Positions 7,621-17,310 of a stretch of DNA of 39,711 nucleotides are shown piece after piece (the first letter of the stretch is position 1; each line of letters opens with the position of its first letter). This DNA is from Clostridiales bacterium (GTDB lineage: Bacteria; Bacillota; Clostridia; Oscillospirales; Ruminococcaceae), in assembly GCA_012519635.1 (NCBI GenBank), contig JAAYPV010000099.1, positions 1-39,711 of the forward strand, in the 5' to 3' direction. The notes beneath the pieces were generated by a model. The model was not told where the DNA came from and ran no database searches. It saw nothing but the letters and a program-made list of their open reading frames with translations. A program made the position numbers and the translations under genes.

Positions 7621-8508
7621 ATGGATACGACTAAATCATTTTTGGTTGCAGGAGGAGATTTAAGACAGGTATATTTAGCAGAAAAGCTTGCCACGAAGGA
7701 TAATATAGTATATGCAATCGGTTTTGATGAAAATATATCTTTCTCTGATGGTATTTGTCAGTTGGAAAACACAATTATGCTTACTGATAGGGTGGATTAT
7801 ATTGTATTGCCGTTGCCTGTATCAACTGATGGTGTAATGGTTAATGCTCCGTTTTGCAGACAATGTATTCCGCTTAATTCATTGACAACAGTTCTGAAGG
7901 ATGGCGGTATTGTTTTCGGTGGTAAATTTAATAATGCTTCCAGAAAGATATTTGCTAATAGCAGGATTGATACGATAGATTATTTTGATAGGGAAGAGTT
8001 AAATGTTTTAAATGCAGTTCCTACAGCTGAGGGAGCAGTACAGATAGCAATGGAGGAGCTTGCAACAACAATATTTGGTCAAAAAATTTTAATTACAGGT
8101 TTTGGAAGAATTACAAAGGTTCTTGTTAAAATACTTATAGGCTTAGGTGCAGATGTAACGATTGCAGCACGAAAATATTCGGATATTTCTTGGGCAGAAA
8201 TATATGGCTGTAAGGGGATACATATATCTCAGCTTAAGGAAAACATATCCGAGTTCACTGTAATTTTCAATACAGTGCCTGCACTGATTTTTGACGAGAA
8301 GATTTTAAAGCTTGTAAATAAAGATGTTTTGATAATTGATTTGGCATCAAAACCAGGAGGGGTTGATTTTGAAACAGCTGGTGTATTAGGTGTTAAGGTT
8401 GTGTGGGCGCTTTCACTTCCAGGTAAGGTTGCTCCGATAAGCTCTGGAGAAATAATAGCGTATACAATCCTCAACATTCTTAACGAAAGGGGAATGGCTG
8501 ATGATTGA
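7621..8508 (+). CDS. dpaA: Dipicolinate synthase subunit A
   Basis: FLVAGGDLRQVYLAEKLA, VLPLPVS, ILITGFGRITKVLVKILIGLGADVTIAAR, IDLASKPGGVDF, LPGKVAPISSGEIIAYTI; followed by dpaB. Confidence 0.92.
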   Translation: MDTTKSFLVAGGDLRQVYLAEKLATKDNIVYAIGFDENISFSDGICQLENTIMLTDRVDYIVLPLPVSTDGVMVNAPFCRQCIPLNSLTTVLKDGGIVFGGKFNNASRKIFANSRIDTIDYFDREELNVLNAVPTAEGAVQIAMEELATTIFGQKILITGFGRITKVLVKILIGLGADVTIAARKYSDISWAEIYGCKGIHISQLKENISEFTVIFNTVPALIFDEKILKLVNKDVLIIDLASKPGGVDFETAGVLGVKVVWALSLPGKVAPISSGEIIAYTILNILNERGMADD

Positions 8509-9082
8509 TTTTAAAGGAGTAAAAATTGCATTTGTCATGACGGGTTCGTTTTGTACATTTGCTAAGGCTTTTAAACAGATAAGGATATTAAAGGATTTAG
8601 GAGCAGAATTAGTACCAGTGATGTCATTTAATGCGTGTAGTTTGGATACAAGGTTTGGCAGTGCTGAAGAGAATATAGCAATTTTGGAGGAGATTTGTGA
8701 AAGAAAGGTTATTACAACTATTGAGGGTGCAGAGCCTATTGGTCCTAAGAAGATGGCTGATATCATGGTCGTTGCACCATGTACAGGAAACACGCTTGCG
8801 AAGCTAGCGTTAAGTATAACGGACACACCAGCTACAATGGCAGTTAAGTCGCATATAAGAAATGCAAGACCTGTTGTACTGGCGTTGGCAACAAATGATG
8901 CTTTGGCAGGTTCTTGTAAAAATTTAGGTTCACTTATGAATATTAAGAATTATTATTTTGTCCCATTAGCACAAGATGATTATGTGAATAAGCCAACATC
9001 ACTTGTATGTGATTTTGATCTTCTTCCACTTGCAACAGCAAGTGCTTTACAGGGCAATCAGCTTCAACCAATCTTAAACTGA
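8501..9082 (+). CDS. dpaB: Dipicolinate synthase subunit B (flavoprotein)
   Basis: FKGVKIAFVMTGSFCTFAKAF..., VVAPCTGNTLAKLALSITDTPATMAVKSHIRNARPVVLALATNDAL. Confidence 0.93.
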   Translation: MIDFKGVKIAFVMTGSFCTFAKAFKQIRILKDLGAELVPVMSFNACSLDTRFGSAEENIAILEEICERKVITTIEGAEPIGPKKMADIMVVAPCTGNTLAKLALSITDTPATMAVKSHIRNARPVVLALATNDALAGSCKNLGSLMNIKNYYFVPLAQDDYVNKPTSLVCDFDLLPLATASALQGNQLQPILN

Positions 9083-9106
9083 TGATTATATAATGGACAT
9101 CTAAGG

Positions 9107-9150
9107 AAAAAACCCTTTATCAGAGTATTTTCTCTGGTAAAGGGTTTTTT
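9107..9150 (+). terminator. Rho-independent terminator after dpaB
   Basis: AAAAAACCCTTTATCAGAG / CTCTGGTAAAGGGTTTTTT. Confidence 0.9.
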
Positions 9151-9309
9151 ATGAGTTTTATAGAGGAATGTATTTCTATTGGCATAACTAGAGGTTATAT
9201 AAATATTCCTATCTTTTATGTATAGTTTTGATAGAAAATACTTGAAATATTCTGTTTAATATGATAAAATTATGATTAGTGTTAATTTTACGGTGTGGAG
9301 GAATATATA

Positions 9310-9966
9310 TTGCCCTTACTTATATTTGATTTAGATGGAACATTGGTCAACTCAATTGAAGATTTAGCAGATGCAGTTAATAATTCTTTGAAGAAAATGG
9401 GGTACCCTGTGCATGATACAGCAAAATATAATTATTTTGTAGGTGATGGTGTAAAGGAGCTTTGTCAAAGGGCATTACCTGAAAATGAAAAAACAGAAGA
9501 AAATATAGATAAATTACAGCAGCTTTTTAAAGAGTATTATGAGAAGAATTATCTAGCGAAAACTAAAGAATATGTAGGTATAAGGCTATTGCTTGATACG
9601 CTTAAGGGTGCAGGAGTGAGGCTAGCTGTTGCATCAAATAAAACTCATGAGTTCACTGTTAAAATAGTTTCTGATATTTTCGGAGATAATTTATTTGATT
9701 ATGTTTTAGGTAGTAAAAATGATATCAATAAGAAGCCTTCTCCTGAAATTTTAAACACAATAATAGATAAAATTGGTGTTGGCAAAGAAAAATCCTTCAT
9801 GGTTGGAGACACTAATATCGATATTCTTACAGCTAAAAATGCCGAAATAAGGTCTATTGGTTGTCTTTGGGGATTCAGGACAAGAGAAGAGCTTGAAAAA
9901 GCGGGTGCTGATTATATAGTTAATGATCCAATAGAAATATTGGAAATTATAAAAAAGGAGTTATGA
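9310..9966 (+). CDS. HAD-family phosphatase, phosphoglycolate phosphatase-like
   Basis: LLIFDLDGTLVNS, VASNK, KPSPEI, MVGDTNIDI; likely TTG start after GGAGG (the listed GTG 9295 lies in the RBS). Confidence 0.87.
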   Translation: MPLLIFDLDGTLVNSIEDLADAVNNSLKKMGYPVHDTAKYNYFVGDGVKELCQRALPENEKTEENIDKLQQLFKEYYEKNYLAKTKEYVGIRLLLDTLKGAGVRLAVASNKTHEFTVKIVSDIFGDNLFDYVLGSKNDINKKPSPEILNTIIDKIGVGKEKSFMVGDTNIDILTAKNAEIRSIGCLWGFRTREELEKAGADYIVNDPIEILEIIKKEL

Positions 9967-9969
9967 TTT

Positions 9970-10536
9970 ATGCATTATGATGTTAAAGGAGTTGCTGAAA
10001 GACTCAAGGGATTAAGAGAAATGATGGATTATTCCGTAGAATATGTTTGCGAAAAATTAGGCATAACTAAGGACGAGCTTGAGCTTATAGAATCAGGAGG
10101 AAAAGATATTTCAATAACATTTATTTATAAATGTTCAGAGCTTTATGGAGTTGATTTAATTGAAATTCTTACTGGGGATAATCCTAAGCTACAAAAATAT
10201 GCAATTGTCAGAAAGTATAAGGGATTACCAATAGAAAGACGAGAGAGCTTCGAATATCAACATTTAGCTTATATGTTTAAGAATAAGTCCATTGAGCCTC
10301 TTTTAGTAAATGCTCCATATGATAGTGAAGCGGAGAATAAACCTATATTATTATCATCACATGAGGGTCAGGAGTTTGACTATGTGCTTGAGGGGACATT
10401 AAAATTCGTGATTGATGGTAAAACTGAAATCTTAAATGCGGGAGATTCTGTTTATTATGACTCAGCAACTCCTCATGGAATGATAGCAATTAATGGCGAA
10501 AGCTGTAAGTTTTTAGCTGTTTTAATAAAGAAATAA
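9970..10536 (+). CDS. XRE-family HTH regulator with C-terminal cupin domain
   Basis: N-terminal HTH (LKGLREMMDYSVEYVCEKLGITKDELELIESG) and cupin (HEGQEFDYVLEGTLKFVIDGKTEILNAGDSVYYDSATPHGM). Confidence 0.88.
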   Translation: MHYDVKGVAERLKGLREMMDYSVEYVCEKLGITKDELELIESGGKDISITFIYKCSELYGVDLIEILTGDNPKLQKYAIVRKYKGLPIERRESFEYQHLAYMFKNKSIEPLLVNAPYDSEAENKPILLSSHEGQEFDYVLEGTLKFVIDGKTEILNAGDSVYYDSATPHGMIAINGESCKFLAVLIKK

Positions 10537-10564
10537 ATTTAGCGGTGTGAAAGGAAAAGTAAAA

Positions 10565-12238
10565 ATGGATCACAATTTCGTAAAAAGTTTTAATGAAAAT
10601 TTTTGTAAAGAGCAATATGATGAAAATGGCTTATTGAAAAGCTTTGAACTTACACTTGATGATAACTTTAATTTTGGATATGATGTTATAGATGCCATAG
10701 CTAAGGAAGAACCAGACAAATTAGCTTTACTATGGTGTAATCCAAGTGGAGAAGAGAGAAGATTTACATTTTCAGATTTGATGAAAAAAAGTAATCAGAC
10801 TGCAAATATGCTCCTTGCAAATGGTGTCAGAAAAGGAGATATGGTAATGTGCGTATTGAAAAGACATTACCAGTTCTGGTTTGTAACAATAGCTTTATGT
10901 AAAATAGGAGCTATAATGATACCTGCGACAAATCAGCTTACAAAAAAAGACTATGTGTATCGCTTTAATTCAGGTAATGTAAGCTACTTAATAGCTACTT
11001 CTGATGGAGATGTTCCTAAACATGCTGAGGCTGCTATGGAAGAATATGATGGCATTAAGAAGAAGTTCATCGTTAAAGGAAATCGTGATGGTTGGGTAAG
11101 CTTTGATGAGGAAATAGAAAAATATCCTGAGACTTTAGATAGAATTGAAACTAAGCTTGAGGATAAAATGCTTGCATTCTTTTCCTCAGGAACCACTGGT
11201 TATCCTAAAATGGTAATTCATACTCATGACTATGCTGCAGCACACATTGCTACTGCAAAGCATTGGCATAATTTGCATGATAAAAGCCTTCACTTAACAA
11301 TATCCGAAACAGGCTGGGGAAAGGCTATGTGGGGTAAAATGTACGGGCAATTTATCATGGGTGCGACAGTATTTGTTTATTATTTTGATAGGTTTGTTCC
11401 AGCAGAAATATTAAGCCTAATTGAGAAATATAAAATTACTTCACTTTGCTGTCCTCCTACTATGTATAGATTTTTTATAAAAGAGGGTATGGAGGGTTAT
11501 GATTTAAGCTCATTGGAGTATGCAACTGTTGCAGGTGAGGCGTTAAATCCTGAGGTATTCAATAAATTTTATGAATATACAGGATTAAAGCTTATGGAGG
11601 GCTTTGGACAGACAGAAACAGTTATTGCTGTTGCAAACCTTGTAGGTTCAGAACCTAAGCCAGGTTCTATGGGTAAGCCCGTGCCTTTATATGATATTGC
11701 AATTGTTGATGAAAATGGAAATGTTGTTCCTGATGGAGAAACTGGTGAAATTGTATTCCGCACTGAGGGTAAAAAGAATTATGGACTCTTTAAGGGATAT
11801 TACAATAGTCCAGAAACAACAAATAAAGCATGGCATGATGGCTTGTATCATACTGGTGATACAGCATGGAGAGATGAGGATGGATACTTCTGGTATGTAG
11901 GACGAACAGATGATGTTATAAAGGCATCCGGATATAGAATTGGACCATTTGAAATCGAAAGCGTATTGATGGAGCATCCAGCAGTTTTAGAGGTTGCGGT
12001 TACTGGTGCAAAGGACCCTATTAGAGGTCAAGTTGTTAAAGCGACAATTGTACTTACTAAGGATTATAAGGACAAGGCATCTGAAGTATTAGTAAAAGAG
12101 TTACAGGAACATGTAAAGCGTCAAACAGCTCCTTATAAATATCCTAGAATTGTCGAATTTGTTGATGAATTGCCTAAAACAATAAGCGGGAAAATTCGTA
12201 GAGTTGAAATCAGAGAACGCGACAATTCAACGGACTAA
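10565..12238 (+). CDS. AMP-dependent acyl-CoA synthetase/ligase
   Basis: FFSSGTTGYPKMVIHTH, GFGQTETV, YHTGDTAWRDEDGYFWYVGRTDDVIKASGYRIGPFEIESVL, PKTISGKIRR; ATG 10565 preferred. Confidence 0.92.
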   Translation: MDHNFVKSFNENFCKEQYDENGLLKSFELTLDDNFNFGYDVIDAIAKEEPDKLALLWCNPSGEERRFTFSDLMKKSNQTANMLLANGVRKGDMVMCVLKRHYQFWFVTIALCKIGAIMIPATNQLTKKDYVYRFNSGNVSYLIATSDGDVPKHAEAAMEEYDGIKKKFIVKGNRDGWVSFDEEIEKYPETLDRIETKLEDKMLAFFSSGTTGYPKMVIHTHDYAAAHIATAKHWHNLHDKSLHLTISETGWGKAMWGKMYGQFIMGATVFVYYFDRFVPAEILSLIEKYKITSLCCPPTMYRFFIKEGMEGYDLSSLEYATVAGEALNPEVFNKFYEYTGLKLMEGFGQTETVIAVANLVGSEPKPGSMGKPVPLYDIAIVDENGNVVPDGETGEIVFRTEGKKNYGLFKGYYNSPETTNKAWHDGLYHTGDTAWRDEDGYFWYVGRTDDVIKASGYRIGPFEIESVLMEHPAVLEVAVTGAKDPIRGQVVKATIVLTKDYKDKASEVLVKELQEHVKRQTAPYKYPRIVEFVDELPKTISGKIRRVEIRERDNSTD

Positions 12239-12277
12239 GTGTTTATATTGTTTCACATGGAACATAATGTAAAAAAC

Positions 12278-12315
12278 AAGTCACATAGAAGGTTTGCTTT
12301 CTATGTGACTTTTAT
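12278..12315. terminator. Terminator hairpin between convergent acyl-CoA ligase and sigK
   Basis: AAGTCACATAGAA / TTCTATGTGACTT with T-run. Confidence 0.8.
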
Positions 12316-12320
12316 ACTGT

Positions 12321-13016
12321 TTACTCAAAATCGGGATATAAGCATTTTTTCAGTTTTTCAAGGGCTTTTTTTTCAATTCTTGAAACATATGAACGAGAAA
12401 TATTTAATTTTAAGGCGACATCCTTTTGTGTAAGAGGTATATGACCAAATAATCCATAGCGATTAATTATTATATCAAGTTCTCTTTTATCCAGGCATTT
12501 ATCAATAAATTTATAAAGTTGTTGAGAACCAATCATTAAATCAATTTGTTCAATTATATTTCTATCATCAGCAACAATATCCATTAATGTTAGCTGATTA
12601 CCGTCCTTATCGGTATCAATGGGTTCATCCATATATAGATCGCCTGAACATTTTTTCTGAGAACGAAAATGCATAAGTATTTCATTTTCAATACATTTAC
12701 TTGCATAGGTTGCAAAACGATTGCCTTTAGTGGAATCAAAGGTAGAAACAGCTTTTATTAGTCCAACCGTACCAATAGATATAAGTTCATCTTGGTCTTT
12801 AATACTGGAGTAATATTTTTTTATTATATGGGCGACAAGGCGTAGGTTATGCTCTATGAGTTTGCAACGAGCCTCTTTGTCCCCCTTTGACATACGCTCA
12901 AAGCATTCTGCCTCTTCTCTTTTTGATAAAGGTTTGGGGAAAACGCTATAATTGTCTACATGCAAAGCAAAGAAAAATAAATTATTTAAAGCAGCACTTA
13001 TAATATTCAATAACAT
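12321..13016 (-). CDS. sigK: Sporulation RNA polymerase sigma factor SigK (contiguous, with pro-sequence)
   Basis: MLLNIISAALNNLFFFALHVDNYSVFPKPLSKREEAECFERMSKGDKEARCKLIEHNLRLVAHIIKKY...DELISIGTVGLIKAVSTFDSTKGNRFATYASKCIENEILMHFR; HTH LTQKDVALKLNISRSYVSRIEKKALEKL. Confidence 0.93.
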   Translation of the reverse strand: MLLNIISAALNNLFFFALHVDNYSVFPKPLSKREEAECFERMSKGDKEARCKLIEHNLRLVAHIIKKYYSSIKDQDELISIGTVGLIKAVSTFDSTKGNRFATYASKCIENEILMHFRSQKKCSGDLYMDEPIDTDKDGNQLTLMDIVADDRNIIEQIDLMIGSQQLYKFIDKCLDKRELDIIINRYGLFGHIPLTQKDVALKLNISRSYVSRIEKKALEKLKKCLYPDFE

Positions 13017-13038
13017 TGTAATCAACCCTTTCATTGTA

Positions 13039-13068
13039 AATGTATGAAGGGGTGCTTGTTCAATATAC
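13039..13068 (-). promoter_or_regulatory. Candidate sigma-E promoter for sigK (GTATATT-N15-CATACATT)
   Basis: Read on minus strand directly upstream of sigK RBS; -10 matches CATACAHT, -35 6/7 to KMATATT. Confidence 0.5.
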
Positions 13069-13181
13069 AATATTTTCTATAAATAAATTTATTATAGATT
13101 TTATATATTTAAAATGGTTTATATTAGTAAATAGTTTTATTAAAAGTACTCCTGCAGGTTTGGTTATTTTTTATTTTTCTA

Positions 13182-13210
13182 TTGATTTTTTTTTATGTAT
13201 ATTGTATAAT
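13182..13210 (+). promoter_or_regulatory. sigma-A-type promoter (TTGATT-N17-TATAAT) for PP2C gene
   Basis: About 35 nt upstream of ATG 13246. Confidence 0.55.
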
Positions 13211-13245
13211 TATTTTATTATTTTTGAGAAAAGTGAGATACATGG

Positions 13246-13998
13246 ATGTACTTTTGCTGTGGTATTACAACTAAAGGCATTATGCCGCACAATGAAGATG
13301 CTTTTTTGATTAATAAAATTGTAGGTACTGATGGTATAGTTGAAGCTAATATGACTGCACCTTTTATTGCAGCCGTATCTGATGGCGTATCGAGTGAGTT
13401 ATCTGGAGAAGTGGCCTCTAGATTATGTATGAAATTTTTGCGTAATATAAAAATATCGCCTAAGACGAATTTACAAAACAGAATATTGAAAATACATGAG
13501 CGATTAAAAAGATACGGTGTTAATAAAAGTGATTTTGCAAATATGCAAGCTACCTTATGTGCATTAGTTGTAGATGAAAAAAATAAAATACACACGATAA
13601 ATGTTGGCGATTCAAGGCTATACATATATAAAAATTCATCGTTACATCAGCTTTCAAAGGACCAGTCACTGGTTCAAATGCTATATGATGAAGGTGCAAT
13701 TTCTGCCGAGGAAAGAAGAACACATACCCATAAAAATATAATATTTCCTGTTATGGGCAATAACACTTCTGAGCCCAAGATTGATATACAATGCTTAGAT
13801 TTTGAGATTGAATATGGTGACCTCTTTATTTTATGTACAGATGGATTAACTGATTATGTATCCAATTCGGACATAGAAGAAGTACTTTCACTTCCGTTGA
13901 ATTTAAGTAAAAGGCTATCAAAACTAGTGGATACTGCACTTCATAAAGGAAGTAAGGACAATATAACTATTGTTGGTATATGTAATATGAATAGGTAG
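13246..13998 (+). CDS. PP2C-family serine/threonine phosphatase
   Basis: NEDAFL, AAVSDGVSSELSGEVAS, INVGDSRLYIYKNSSLHQLSKDQSL, LFILCTDGLTDYV, KDNITIV. Confidence 0.9.
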   Translation: MYFCCGITTKGIMPHNEDAFLINKIVGTDGIVEANMTAPFIAAVSDGVSSELSGEVASRLCMKFLRNIKISPKTNLQNRILKIHERLKRYGVNKSDFANMQATLCALVVDEKNKIHTINVGDSRLYIYKNSSLHQLSKDQSLVQMLYDEGAISAEERRTHTHKNIIFPVMGNNTSEPKIDIQCLDFEIEYGDLFILCTDGLTDYVSNSDIEEVLSLPLNLSKRLSKLVDTALHKGSKDNITIVGICNMNR

Positions 13999-14018
13999 CA
14001 ACTTAAGACATTGAGATA

Positions 14019-14047
14019 CCCTTCTTGTTGATTCAAGAGGGGCTTTT
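14019..14047 (+). terminator. Terminator after PP2C gene
   Basis: CCCTTCTTG-TTGATT-CAAGAGGGG-CTTTT. Confidence 0.6.
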
Positions 14048-14089
14048 GTATTATATTTTAAAAGCTTGTAGTTAAAATCTTCTAAATAC

Positions 14090-14118
14090 TCGACAAAGTT
14101 AAAATTAAAGTGTATAAT
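14090..14118 (+). promoter_or_regulatory. sigma-A-type promoter (TCGACA-N17-TATAAT) for sbcC
   Basis: Upstream of ATG 14152. Confidence 0.55.
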
Positions 14119-14151
14119 AATGTATGTTAAGATTAAAATAGGAGAAGAGTA

Positions 14152-17100
14152 ATGAAACCCTTAATTTTGAAAATGAGTGCATTTGGTCCATTTGCCGATG
14201 AAGTAGAAATACCTTTTTATCAATTTGATTCACAAGGGTTATTTCTTATAACCGGAAATACAGGTGCTGGTAAGACTACCATATTTGATGCGATTTCATT
14301 TGCTTTATACGGAAATACAAGTGGGATAACAAGAACGGTAGATATGGTAAGAAGTGATTTTACATCACCTGAAAGTGAAACATATGTTTATTTAGAGTTT
14401 TTGCATAAAGGGAAAAAATACATTGTAAAACGAAATCCACAATATTTAAGACCTAAGAAGAGTGGAACTGGAATGACTTTTCAATCTGCTGATGCAGTGC
14501 TTACATACCCTGATGGCAGAATTGAAACTGGTATTAAAAATGTAACAAATTGTATCGAGGAGCTCTTGTGCATAGATTGGAAACAGTTTAAGCAGCTGGC
14601 AATGATAGCACAGGGTGAGTTTTTGAATTTAATTTTAGCTAATGGAAATGAAAGAGGTGCTATTCTTAGAAAAGTATTTAATACTCAGAAATATGCAGAT
14701 ATGCAAAAGAATCTTAAAGAAATGGCATCAAGTTTGAAAAGGGAATGTGAGGAAAGTGACAACACAATAATAAGATATTTATTTGATATAAGTTTTGATG
14801 AAAACAATGATTTTTTTCAACCTATAAAGGAATGGAGGAAATCCCCTTCAGTTCATAGTGCTAATGAAATCATTGCTTTATTGGAGAAAATACTAATTGA
14901 CGATAAAAATAAGGTTAAAACTTTTAGAGATAAGTTAAATAAAATCGTAGATGAAATATCTAAAATATCGGTTGAATATGAGCTTGCAAAGGTTAATAAT
15001 GATAAGCTTGATAAGCGTAATAATCTTATATCAGATAGAAAACAGATGCTTGGAAGGGAAGATGAAATAAGGAATAAGAAAGAGCAGTATACCCTTTCAC
15101 AAAGAGCAGTCAATACTGTCAAACCTTTTGAAGATAAATATATTCGAGAGAAGAAAGAGAGAAATGGGCTTATAGCTTTTATTGAAATTACTGAAGAAAA
15201 AATTTCAAAATCAGAGAAAAAAATAATAGAATTAATGGTTAAGATGAAACAGTTAGAGGAAAATTTACCTTTGGCTGAAAAAATAAATGTATGTATAAAA
15301 GAAGTAGAAAGCCAGATTAATTTATATGATGATGTAAATGAACTTAATAGAGAGCTCGGGGAGTTGCAGATTAAGAAAAAAGAAATTTTGGCTTTATTAT
15401 GTAATAATGAAAATGAAAAATATGAGCTTGAAAAGAATAAAAATAGTCTTTCAGATGAATTAAAAAAGCTGGAGGATGTGGATGAACGATTTCTTATATG
15501 CGCTAAAAGGCTTAACGAAGTAAAACAAAGTTTAAATAAGATTAAACAAATGCTTGATGAGTATAATGATATTTTAGAGGATAAAAAATCATTAGAAAAG
15601 GTACAAAATCAGTTTCTGGAATTGGAGAGGCAATATAAGATAAAAAACGAAGAATGTAATAATGCGGATGCTGAATTTATGCGTGCACAAGCAGGAATTA
15701 TGGCAAGCAATTTAAAATATAATGAACAATGCCCTGTATGCGGTTCAACCACACACCCATGTAAAGCCAAGCTGTCAGAAACATTAATAACTGAAGCAGA
15801 GCTGAAAAAACTTAAGGAAAAAACATTAGAATTACATAAGGCTGTAGATAATCTGAGTCATAAATGTGGTGAATTAAAAACCAGATATGATTTAAATACT
15901 GAAAGGCTTAACTCACAAATTAAGGAAATTTTTAATATAGAAACTGATTCGTTAGATATTAAATATTTCTTAAATGAGCAGTCAGAAAAATATTTTAATG
16001 AGTGGAAAGAACTTAAAACTGAATATGAAAGCCTTTTAAATTCTAGGGAAAACAAAAGAAGAAGTAAAGAGAAGTTGCAGAAAATAACAGAAAAAATCGA
16101 TGAGATATGTTTAAGTATTAACAGTGAAAAAGCTAAACTGAATCAAGTAGAAATTGAGATTAGCAAGCTTGATGAAAGATTAAAATTAATAAGAGGACAA
16201 TTAAAATATAGTTCAAAAGAAGAGGCGATTAAGAAAATTGAAGAATATAAGAAAGAATATATCCGATTAAAATCTGAATTTGAAGTGGCTAGTAAGGAGT
16301 ATAATGACTGCAATGTGGAAACTGAAAGCCTGAAAGCTGTTCTTGCAAATAACAAACAAAAATTAATTGAATTAGAGAAATCCTATACTAAAGCTCAACA
16401 GGATTTTATACAAAAACTTAGAGAATGTGGTTTTGAGGATGAAAAAGATTATCATAACTATTTAATATCTGATGAAGAGCTTCATTCAATGAATGAAGAA
16501 ATAAATAATTATGAAAACACAATGAGAATTATTAATGAAAGAATTGCTCAGTTAGAGAATGAAACTAAGGATTTAGAAATTGTAAATTTACAGGATATAC
16601 TTAATAAAAAAGAAGAATTAATTCAAGAAAAGACACTGTATGATGAAGTAATACAAAGCTTGTCAAGCAAAATAAGTAATAATAGCATGATTTATTCACA
16701 GGTTAGTGCTGAGATGAAAAGTCAGAATGATAAGCGTAATAAGTTTATGCTTGTGGATGAGTTATCAAAAACTGCAAATGGTGAATTAGCTGGTAAACAA
16801 AAGTTAGCTTTTGAGCATTATATTCAAGCATTTTACTTTGAAAGGATTCTTCATGAGGCTAACAAAAGATTAAAGTCTATGACAGATGGGAGATATGAGC
16901 TCTTAAGAAAAGAGGAGGCAAGTGATAATAGAATAAATGCAGGCTTGGAAATTGATATAATGGACTATTATACGGGTAAAATACGCTCTGCAAAGTCACT
17001 TTCAGGTGGAGAAGCTTTTAAGGCATCATTGTCACTTGCATTGGGATTATCCGATGTAATACAAAGCTTTGCGGGAGGAATAGAAGTTGATACAATGTTC

Positions 17101-17289
17101 ATAGATGAAGGATTTGGGGCATTGGATAGTGAATCTCTTGAATCTGCAATAACAACCTTAAATACTCTAACAGAGGGGAACAGATTAGTTGGAGTAATAT
17201 CCCATGTAGAAAGTTTGAAAGAAAAAATTGAAAAGAAAATTATTGTTTTAAAGGGTGTAAGTGGAAGTACGATTAAATGTAAAATTTAG
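14152..17289 (+). CDS. sbcC: SbcC-like SMC/Rad50 family exonuclease ATPase
   Basis: MKPLILKMSAFGPFADEVEIPF...LITGNTGAGKTTIFDAISFALYG; long coiled coil; zinc hook CPVCGSTTHPC; LSGGEAFKASLSLALGLSDVIQ; MFIDEGFGALD. Confidence 0.93.
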   Translation: MKPLILKMSAFGPFADEVEIPFYQFDSQGLFLITGNTGAGKTTIFDAISFALYGNTSGITRTVDMVRSDFTSPESETYVYLEFLHKGKKYIVKRNPQYLRPKKSGTGMTFQSADAVLTYPDGRIETGIKNVTNCIEELLCIDWKQFKQLAMIAQGEFLNLILANGNERGAILRKVFNTQKYADMQKNLKEMASSLKRECEESDNTIIRYLFDISFDENNDFFQPIKEWRKSPSVHSANEIIALLEKILIDDKNKVKTFRDKLNKIVDEISKISVEYELAKVNNDKLDKRNNLISDRKQMLGREDEIRNKKEQYTLSQRAVNTVKPFEDKYIREKKERNGLIAFIEITEEKISKSEKKIIELMVKMKQLEENLPLAEKINVCIKEVESQINLYDDVNELNRELGELQIKKKEILALLCNNENEKYELEKNKNSLSDELKKLEDVDERFLICAKRLNEVKQSLNKIKQMLDEYNDILEDKKSLEKVQNQFLELERQYKIKNEECNNADAEFMRAQAGIMASNLKYNEQCPVCGSTTHPCKAKLSETLITEAELKKLKEKTLELHKAVDNLSHKCGELKTRYDLNTERLNSQIKEIFNIETDSLDIKYFLNEQSEKYFNEWKELKTEYESLLNSRENKRRSKEKLQKITEKIDEICLSINSEKAKLNQVEIEISKLDERLKLIRGQLKYSSKEEAIKKIEEYKKEYIRLKSEFEVASKEYNDCNVETESLKAVLANNKQKLIELEKSYTKAQQDFIQKLRECGFEDEKDYHNYLISDEELHSMNEEINNYENTMRIINERIAQLENETKDLEIVNLQDILNKKEELIQEKTLYDEVIQSLSSKISNNSMIYSQVSAEMKSQNDKRNKFMLVDELSKTANGELAGKQKLAFEHYIQAFYFERILHEANKRLKSMTDGRYELLRKEEASDNRINAGLEIDIMDYYTGKIRSAKSLSGGEAFKASLSLALGLSDVIQSFAGGIEVDTMFIDEGFGALDSESLESAITTLNTLTEGNRLVGVISHVESLKEKIEKKIIVLKGVSGSTIKCKI

Positions 17290-17310
17290 AATTAGGAGAG
17301 GTTATTGATT

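Noticed and set aside
8413-8826. 137-aa minus-strand ORF across dpaA/dpaB
   Set aside because: Antisense shadow of strongly supported dpa genes
12239-12433. 64-aa plus-strand ORF after the acyl-CoA ligase
   Set aside because: Overlaps the terminator hairpin and the 3' end of sigK
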